From NCBI GenBank assembly GCA_947427325.1, contig CANEHP010000076.1, positions 1 through 10,203 on the forward strand: a stretch of 10,203 nucleotides of DNA, read 5' to 3'. Below are positions 6,447 through 10,203 of this stretch, in pieces; the first letter of the stretch is position 1, and each line of letters starts with the position of its first letter. This stretch comes from an uncultured Clostridia bacterium. GTDB lineage: Bacteria > Bacillota > Clostridia > Oscillospirales > Ruminococcaceae. The notes under the pieces were generated by a model. It was not told where the DNA came from. It saw nothing but the letters and a program-made list of their open reading frames with translations, and ran no database searches. The translations under genes and the position numbers were made by a program.

Positions 6447-7088
6447 ATGGAAAAACTCGACTATAAAAAGGAATACAAGGATTTATACCAACCTAAAAAA
6501 ACACCTTCAGTAATTGATGTTCCCGAAATGACATTTATCACAGTGGAGGGCAAGGGAAATCCAAACACCTGCACCGAGTACAAAAATGCTTTGGAAATTC
6601 TATACGGACTGTCATTCACCATAAAGATGTCAAAGATGAACGGTACTCAGCCCGAGGGCTACTTTGAATATACCGTGCCGCCTCTTGAGGGACTCTGGTT
6701 TTGTGACGGAATTTTCTTTGACGGAATGAATGTTACGGATAAGGACAAGTTTAAGTGGATTTCCATGATACGCCAGCCCGATTTTGTTACCGAAAAGGTA
6801 TTCGAGCAGGCAAGGACGGCGTTGTCAAAAAAGAAGCCCCAGCTTGATCCGAACAAAGCCAAGCTTATAAAGTATACCGAGGGGCTTTGCGTTCAGATAA
6901 TGCATATAGGCTCTTATGACAGCGAGGGAGAGAGCATTTTAAAGCTAAAGGCTTTTGCGGAAGAAAAGGGATACAGAGAGGACTTTTCACACAGCAGACT
7001 TCACCATGAGCTTTATCTGTCCGATCCGAGAAGATGCGCAAAGGAAAAGCTGAAAACGGTTATCAGGCATCCGATAGCGAAAAAATAA
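6447..7088 (+). CDS. GyrI-like domain protein of the COG4832 type
   Basis: A 213-aa cytosolic protein of the long GyrI-like class. Recognisable parts are the opening KLDYKKEYKDLYQPKKTP (3-20), PEMTFITVEGKGNPN (26-40), GYFEYTVPPLEGLW (71-84), FKWISMIRQP (102-111) and the signature HHELYLSDPRR (186-196) followed by KLKTVIRHP. Members of this class have been reported to hydrolyse cyclopropanoid genotoxins; whether this one does is unknown. An upstream in-frame ATG at 6417 exists, but ATG at 6447 is preferred. AAAGGAG at 6434-6440 is well placed for it, and the family begins with the KLDYK segment. It probably shares the transcript of the 155-aa GyrI-like gene 150 nt upstream, since no usable promoter lies between them. 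A terminator follows. Confidence 0.9.
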   Translation: MEKLDYKKEYKDLYQPKKTPSVIDVPEMTFITVEGKGNPNTCTEYKNALEILYGLSFTIKMSKMNGTQPEGYFEYTVPPLEGLWFCDGIFFDGMNVTDKDKFKWISMIRQPDFVTEKVFEQARTALSKKKPQLDPNKAKLIKYTEGLCVQIMHIGSYDSEGESILKLKAFAEEKGYREDFSHSRLHHELYLSDPRRCAKEKLKTVIRHPIAKK

Positions 7089-7092
7089 AAAC

Positions 7093-7143
7093 AGGCGGCA
7101 TACAAAGACGAAAGACGGTCCTTGTACGCTGCCTTGATTTTTT
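7093..7143. terminator. Bidirectional terminator between the GyrI-like gene and metY
   Basis: The left arm 7093-7109 pairs with 7118-7134 around GAAAGACG, with two A-C mismatches and one G-U pair. On the plus strand six T follow at 7138-7143. On the minus strand the stem is followed by a broken T run (complement of 7082-7092). It can therefore end both converging transcripts. Confidence 0.85.
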
Positions 7144-7173
7144 GCGTTAATATTTGTATGTAAATGTTTGACG

Positions 7174-8466
7174 TTAAATTTTATCCAAAGCGCCGCTCAA
7201 ATCGGCGATCAGGTCATCAATATTTTCAGTACCCACCGATAACCGAACGGTATTGGGCTTTATGCCCTGTTCTGCCAGCTCCTGCTCATTGCACTGTGAA
7301 TGAGTGGTTGTGGCAGGGTGAATAACAAGAGACTTGCTGTCGGCAACATTTGCAAGCAATGAGAAAATCTCCAGGCTGTCAATAAATCTGTGAGCTTCTT
7401 CAACGCCGCCCTTAACCTCAAAAGTAAAGATAGAACCGCCGCCCTTGGGAAGATACTTTTTATACAAATTGTGGCTCGGTTCTGTTTCAAGGGAGGGGTG
7501 ATGTACCGCCTCAACCTTTGGGTGACCGTTTAAAAACTCCACGATTTTAAGCGCATTTGACGTATGCCTTTCTACTCTCAGAGAAAGCGTTTCCAAGCCC
7601 TGTAAGAAAATAAATGCATGGAACGGTGAAAGCGTAGCGCCTGTATCACGGAGAAGCACCGCCCTTATGTAGGTCGCAAAAGCGGCTTCTCCCACCGCCT
7701 TTGTAAAGCTTACGCCGTGGTATGAGGGGTTAGGCTCGGTAAGATGAGGGAATTTACCGCTTGCTTCCCAATCAAATTTACCGCTGTCAATAATTACACC
7801 GCCGATTGCAGTACCGTGCCCGCCGATAAACTTAGTTGCGCTGTGTACAACGATATCTGCGCCGTACTCAATAGGGCGGATAAGGTAGGGCGTTGCAAAG
7901 GTAGAGTCAACCATCAAAGGGATCTTGTGCGCATGAGCGATTTTTGCGGCGGCTTCAATATCAATTAGGTTGGAATTTGGATTGCCGAGGGTTTCAATAA
8001 ATATTGCTTTGGTATTGTCCTGAACAGCCTTTTCAAATGCGCCTTCTTCCTCGGGATCAACAAATGTGGTGGTGATACCGTAGTTGGGCAATGTGTGTGC
8101 AAGCAGATTATATGTGCCGCCGTAGATAGTTTTTGCCGCCACAATATGATCTCCCGCATGGGCGAGAGCTTGAAAGGTATAGGTAATAGCCGCTGCGCCT
8201 GATGCAGCCGCCAAAGCAGCAACTCCGCCTTCAAGAGCCGCTATTCTCCGTTCAAAAATATCCTGAGTGGGATTTGTAAGTCTGCCGTAAATATTGCCTG
8301 CGTCACGAAGCCCGAAACGGTCGGCTGCATGCTGCGAATTATGGAATACATAGGAAGTGGTTGCGTAAATAGGGACTGCCCGTGCGTCGGTAACGGCGTC
8401 TGCCTGTTCCTGACCGATATGTAACTGCTTGGTTTCAAATTTCCAATCTTTTTTTCTGTCTGACAT
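7174..8466 (-). CDS. metY: O-acetylhomoserine sulfhydrylase (aminocarboxypropyltransferase)
   Basis: A 430-aa cytosolic PLP enzyme of the Cys/Met metabolism family. It joins O-acetylhomoserine and sulfide to give homocysteine for methionine synthesis. The start KFETKQLHIGQE (9-20) is the classic opening. YGRLTNPT (60-67) supplies Y60 and R62, which bind the PLP phosphate of the neighbouring subunit. D187 in VDSTFATP binds the pyridine nitrogen. SATKFIGGHGTAIGG (209-223) contains the Schiff-base lysine K212. NTVRLSVGTE (405-414) holds the carboxylate-binding R408. The length near 430 and the internal FDWEASGKFPHLTEP insertion favour the sulfhydrylase over the shorter cystathionine synthases and lyases. 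An AAAGGAAA ribosome site lies at 8474-8481. It has a leader of about 229 nt and an Rrf2 regulator gene upstream on the same strand. Confidence 0.95.
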   Translation of the reverse strand: MSDRKKDWKFETKQLHIGQEQADAVTDARAVPIYATTSYVFHNSQHAADRFGLRDAGNIYGRLTNPTQDIFERRIAALEGGVAALAAASGAAAITYTFQALAHAGDHIVAAKTIYGGTYNLLAHTLPNYGITTTFVDPEEEGAFEKAVQDNTKAIFIETLGNPNSNLIDIEAAAKIAHAHKIPLMVDSTFATPYLIRPIEYGADIVVHSATKFIGGHGTAIGGVIIDSGKFDWEASGKFPHLTEPNPSYHGVSFTKAVGEAAFATYIRAVLLRDTGATLSPFHAFIFLQGLETLSLRVERHTSNALKIVEFLNGHPKVEAVHHPSLETEPSHNLYKKYLPKGGGSIFTFEVKGGVEEAHRFIDSLEIFSLLANVADSKSLVIHPATTTHSQCNEQELAEQGIKPNTVRLSVGTENIDDLIADLSGALDKI

Positions 8467-8510
8467 AGTGTTATTTCCTTTCTTTGCCGGCTGTATTTTA
8501 TATTATATAT

Positions 8511-8648
8511 TTATCCTTTTGTTCTTTTTTTAATTGTCATATTTGTTATATCCGACATATTTGTCATATCCGTAAAAACCGTCACATTCGGCAGCTGCCG
8601 CACTTTCTGTTGTACAAAAGGCGTAATTCTTTCTTTTTCATTACACAC
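8511..8648 (-). CDS. Candidate Met-rich leader peptide frame upstream of metY
   Basis: A 45-codon frame from GTG at 8648 to TAA at 8511-8513, ending 44 nt before the metY start. It contains DMTNMS and DITNMT in tandem, encoded by the 18-bp direct repeat, so four Met codons fall within ten codons. It ends in a basic KKRTKG tail. The internal segment RITPFVQQKVRQLPNV looks protein-like. The weak point is initiation: the GTG overlaps the ribosome site of the other short frame, and no separate site is seen. A methionine-rich leader ahead of a methionine-pathway gene would make sense, but a chance frame is possible. Confidence 0.25.
   Translation of the reverse strand: MCNEKERITPFVQQKVRQLPNVTVFTDMTNMSDITNMTIKKRTKG
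8538..8573. repeat. Two tandem copies of an 18-bp unit in the metY leader
   Basis: CATATTTGTTATATCCGA (8538-8555) is followed directly by CATATTTGTCATATCCGT (8556-8573), with 16 of 18 bases identical. The period is exactly six codons in the Met-rich minus-strand frame. Confidence 0.8.
8582..8641 (-). CDS. Candidate Cys-containing leader peptide upstream of metY
   Basis: A 19-codon frame with the sequence MKKKELRLLYNRKCGSCRM and stop TGA at 8582-8584. GAGGTG at 8646-8651 is well spaced before ATG. An in-frame ATG twelve nt further upstream (8653) would add Met-Arg-Cys-Val. The C-terminal Cys-Gly-Ser-Cys-Arg-Met places both sulfur amino acids just before the stop, and the two Cys codons lie over the CGGCAGCTGCCG palindrome. 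This resembles an attenuation-type leader peptide, but it may also be chance. Confidence 0.3.
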   Translation of the reverse strand: MKKKELRLLYNRKCGSCRM

Positions 8649-8679
8649 CTCATAAGCTGATTTTTGAATTTATATTTTT

Positions 8680-8698
8680 CCTATCGGTTAAGTATGAT
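8680..8698 (-). promoter_or_regulatory. Putative Rrf2-regulator operator at the metY start site
   Basis: On the minus strand this reads ATCATACTTAACCGATAGG. It matches the sequence at 9323-9341 near the rrf2 start site at 15 of 19 positions (consensus ATCATACTNNACNGATANG). It begins three nt after the metY -10 box, so a bound protein would block initiation. The last bases are also one arm of an inverted pair, TTTTCCTAT (8676-8684) and ATAGGAAAA (8729-8737), that brackets the promoter. Confidence 0.5.
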
Positions 8699-8701
8699 AT
8701 A

Positions 8702-8729
8702 ATAATACCATATTTTTTTGAAATGTCAA
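8702..8729 (-). promoter_or_regulatory. Promoter of metY
   Basis: On the minus strand: TTGACA (8729-8724), a 16-nt spacer and TATTAT (8707-8702). Initiation near 8695 would give the long leader described for metY. Rrf2 lies upstream on the same strand; no clear terminator was found in 8739-8862, so some read-through from rrf2 is possible. Confidence 0.7.
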
Positions 8730-8862
8730 TAGGAAAATAAAAATTTTTTAAAGCAACTCCGTATAATTTTTACAGTCGGATTATTAAGCAGCTTTTTAAA
8801 AGCCGCAAAAAAGGCGGGAATGCCGATATACTATGGACCTTCAAGCCGAACCGTTGATTTCT

Positions 8863-9300
8863 TCATATAAATTCCCCCGCATCGGTATCGCTCCATTTAA
8901 TTTCCGTCAGATCCAAAAGGGTCGTGCCGTCTAAATATTTATTTATCGTATTATATAAGCCCTGCCAGAATTTAACAGCCTTGCAGCTTTCCGCTCTTGG
9001 GCAAAGGTTTTCCTCCGCTTCAAGGCAGGTTATGGGCGCAAGATTGCCCTCGGTAACCCTTAAAATGTCCCCCACGGTATATTTTTCGGGAGACTTTGCA
9101 AGAACATAACCGCCGCCCGCACCTCTGCGGCTCTTCACCAAATTCGCCCTTGTAAGCAGTCCCACTATTTGCTCCAAATATTTAAGGGAAATATCCTGCC
9201 TTTTGGAAATATCCTTTAAGGAAACGCTGCCGTTTTTCTCGTTTTCCGCAATATCTATCATCATACGAAGCGCATATCTGCCTTTTGTAGAAATTTTCAT
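8863..9300 (-). CDS. Rrf2 family regulator with three-cysteine IscR-like cluster site
   Basis: A 145-aa winged-helix regulator. MKISTKGRYALRMMIDIA (1-18) is the Rrf2 signature. The recognition helix lies in DISLKYLEQIVGLL (36-49), and the wing is SRRGAGGGYVLAKSP (57-71). Residues 92-106 carry C92, C100 and C106 (spacing Cys-X7-Cys-X5-Cys), comparable to the three cysteines that hold a [2Fe-2S] cluster in IscR. CymR, the cysteine-metabolism regulator of Bacillus, lacks such a set. No iscS or iscU genes follow; instead metY is the next gene on the strand. The ATG at 9300 has GAAAGG-type complementarity upstream. A consensus promoter and a motif shared with metY precede it, which suggests autoregulation and control of sulfur assimilation. 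Cluster binding is inferred from the cysteines only. Confidence 0.92.
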   Translation of the reverse strand: MKISTKGRYALRMMIDIAENEKNGSVSLKDISKRQDISLKYLEQIVGLLTRANLVKSRRGAGGGYVLAKSPEKYTVGDILRVTEGNLAPITCLEAEENLCPRAESCKAVKFWQGLYNTINKYLDGTTLLDLTEIKWSDTDAGEFI

Positions 9301-9322
9301 ACCCTACAGCCTTTCTTTAAAA

Positions 9323-9341
9323 ATCATACTATACTGATATG
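9323..9341. promoter_or_regulatory. Putative autoregulatory operator of the Rrf2 gene
   Basis: On the plus strand this reads ATCATACTATACTGATATG and shares 15 of 19 bases with the site over the metY start. It lies 12 nt downstream of the rrf2 -10 box, between the start site and the coding region, in the orientation opposite to the metY copy. Confidence 0.5.
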
Positions 9342-9353
9342 GATTATAATTCT

Positions 9354-9382
9354 ATATTAGCATAAAAGAGTTAGGTTGTCAA
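9354..9382 (-). promoter_or_regulatory. Promoter of the Rrf2 regulator gene
   Basis: On the minus strand: TTGACA (9382-9377), a 17-nt spacer and TAATAT (9359-9354). Initiation near 9347 gives a leader of about 47 nt. Confidence 0.8.
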
Positions 9383-9433
9383 GCAAAACAAAAGCAATGG
9401 CTCTGTTTCTTGATACTTTTTCCACAAGCCGAT

Positions 9434-10003
9434 TTATTTGTTTATGATATTTCCAAATTTTTTCTCCAAAAAGAATCTATAATCGGGCTTATTGACGGCG
9501 TCCCTGTATTCATTTAAAATTGTTCTCCTTATCCATTCAAGCCTTTTGGGGCTGTTGTCCTCATAATGCGCAAGAATGATAAGACCCTTTTTCTCCGCTT
9601 CGCAAAGCGCCTCATATGCGTCTGAAACAAATTCGCAGCCGGCTGTTTTTACTGCATGGTCGGCGGTCTTTGCGAAGGGTATACCCTCCAAATCGGTAAA
9701 GCCGCTCGCTTTTGAAACCGAGTAAATAAATCCGCCTACTCCCTTATATGTTTCATAAGTGGCATTGGGATAATACTCGTCAAGCATAAGCCTCCCGTCG
9801 GAGTTAAAGCCGTAAGAAGCCCACTTTTTATAAATTCCGTTGTGCTTAAAGCCATTCTCCAGACAGCATTTTTCAACTGCATTGCAAAGGTATACAAGGG
9901 TGTTTTCTCTTTTTTCGGAAAAATAGACCAAGGGCTTTCCATGGTTTGAGACATGGGGGATAAGCTCTTTCAGGTCGGGGGTTTGCGATGCGTGGTAGAG
10001 CAT
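9434..10003 (-). CDS. Unrecognised 189-aa protein with N-terminal Tyr-His-Ala-Ser motif
   Basis: A complete cytosolic protein with no signal peptide or membrane segment. I cannot assign a family. Visible features are LYHAS at 2-6, then SNHGKPLVYFSEKRENTLVY (19-38), DEYYP at 75-79, GGFIYSV at 90-96, a helical middle (VSDAYEALCEAEKKG) and a basic C-terminal helix (WIRRTILNEYRDA). The combination of an early His, a following V-Y-F-S strand and compact size recalls the ADP-ribosyltransferase fold, in which a YHxS-like strand starts the NAD site. That resemblance is weak and is not evidence of activity. AAAGGAGA at 10009-10016 strongly supports the start. No partner gene is adjacent. The upstream region is occupied by a hairpin element, so its promoter is unclear. 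Confidence 0.8.
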   Translation of the reverse strand: MLYHASQTPDLKELIPHVSNHGKPLVYFSEKRENTLVYLCNAVEKCCLENGFKHNGIYKKWASYGFNSDGRLMLDEYYPNATYETYKGVGGFIYSVSKASGFTDLEGIPFAKTADHAVKTAGCEFVSDAYEALCEAEKKGLIILAHYEDNSPKRLEWIRRTILNEYRDAVNKPDYRFFLEKKFGNIINK

Positions 10004-10035
10004 ATTAATCTCCTTTTTGCATTTCGTAAAAAGCT

Positions 10036-10120
10036 AATACTAATTTTCGTCTAAAAATAGACAAAGATTTGCGGTCTGATTTTCGCAAATCTTTGTCTAT
10101 TTTTAGACGGGAATTAGTAT
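10036..10120. mobile_element. MITE-like hairpin element, short copy
   Basis: The left arm (10037-10073) and right arm (10084-10120) are inverted copies with 35 of 37 positions matching around a ten-base loop. The ends read ATACTAATT and AATTAGTAT. Aligned with the long copy at 661-787, it lacks 42 nt (equivalent of 711-752), which in the long copy lie between two TCGC repeats. It may therefore be an internal deletion derivative. It is 32 nt upstream of the start codon of the 189-aa gene. Confidence 0.8.
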
Positions 10121-10151
10121 GAAACAGACGCTAAAAGCATTTCTGCAAGTT

Positions 10152-10203
10152 AGAACTTGTTCTCATAGAAATTGGCACGCATCTTTTCGGCAAATTTTGC
10201 CGA
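10152..10203 (-). repeat. Right copy of the 52-bp repeat
   Basis: This is the inverted partner of 8-59, identical except at 10156. The inner end is the palindromic AGAAC-TT-GTTCT (10152-10163) and the outer end is the CGGCAAATTTTGCCG palindrome, which touches the window edge. Ending exactly in a repeat fits an assembly contig that broke at a multicopy sequence. That is inference from the sequence layout. Confidence 0.9.

Larger units (their letters stand above)
8467..8695 (-). promoter_or_regulatory. Long 5' leader of metY
   Basis: From the predicted start near 8695 to the metY ATG is about 229 nt. Visible inside are two overlapping short reading frames, an 18-bp tandem repeat (8538-8573), the perfect palindrome CGGCAGCTGCCG (8589-8600) and a GCCGGC palindrome near the ribosome site. 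I found no SAM-I riboswitch core and no T-box AGGGUGG element. The length and content suggest regulation after initiation, possibly by a leader peptide, but this is inference. Confidence 0.5.

Noticed and set aside
8535..8569. TGTCATAT copies in the metY leader as targets of the WYL regulator
   Set aside because: The half-sites match those of the 5759-5780 operator, but the six-base spacing and symmetry are not reproduced; the tandem repeat explains them.
8467..8695. SAM riboswitch or T-box in the metY leader
   Set aside because: No SAM-I core sequence, no AGGGUGG T-box element and no strong terminator hairpin with a T run before the coding region.
8780..8850. Terminator after the rrf2 gene
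   Set aside because: Short stems such as GCAGC/GCCGC are present, but none is followed by a T run in the minus-strand direction.
9383..9433. Terminator of the 189-aa gene
   Set aside because: Only a GGCT/AGCC pairing with a large loop and a broken T tract can be drawn, which is too weak to call.
8..10203. The whole window as a composite transposon bounded by terminal inverted repeats
   Set aside because: The interior is housekeeping metabolism with no transposase, integrase or resistance cargo, and base composition looks uniform.

Overview
The window looks like chromosomal DNA from a low-to-moderate GC anaerobic Firmicute of class Clostridia. An Oscillospiraceae/Ruminococcaceae-like gut bacterium is my best guess. 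The reasons are near-consensus sigma-A promoters (TTGACA-17-TATAAT), strong AGGAGG-type ribosome binding sites, a lipoprotein VanY-type peptidase, a short ACT-domain SerA next to SerC, and GyrI-like/WYL genes. No gene here is diagnostic of a species.

Layout. Positions 8-59 and 10152-10203 are inverted copies of one 52-bp repeat, so the window is framed by the same dispersed sequence. Inside the left repeat is an orphan SUKH (SMI1/KNR4) immunity-type gene on the minus strand (74-556). It is followed by a non-coding stretch with a 127-bp hairpin element (661-787) and a good promoter (826-853). That promoter drives a secreted D-Ala-D-Ala carboxypeptidase lipoprotein (1000-2115), which ends in a strong terminator. 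Next, on the minus strand, come serC and serA (4557 to 2296), a two-gene serine-biosynthesis operon with a perfect consensus promoter. Divergent from it is a three-gene plus-strand block: a WYL/YafY-type regulator (4842-5744), a small GyrI-like protein (5826-6293) behind an 8-bp inverted-repeat operator, and a second GyrI-like protein of the COG4832 type (6447-7088). A short apparent gene remnant lies between the two GyrI genes. The block ends at a bidirectional terminator.

The right third is on the minus strand. It holds an O-acetylhomoserine sulfhydrylase (metY, 7174-8466) with a leader of roughly 229 nt, an Rrf2/IscR-type regulator with three cysteines (8863-9300), and an unrecognised 189-aa protein starting with a Tyr-His-Ala-Ser motif (9434-10003). 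A shorter copy of the hairpin element (10036-10120) sits just upstream of that last gene.

How the parts fit. SerC and SerA make phosphoserine, and MetY assimilates sulfide into homocysteine, so central amino-acid and sulfur metabolism dominates. The rrf2 and metY promoters share a 19-bp motif (15 matches) just downstream of their -10 boxes, which suggests that the Rrf2 protein controls itself and metY. The metY leader also has two overlapping short reading frames, one with a Cys-Gly-Ser-Cys cluster and the other with a Met-rich 18-bp tandem repeat. It is the best candidate here for an undescribed regulatory device. The WYL regulator probably controls the GyrI-like genes.
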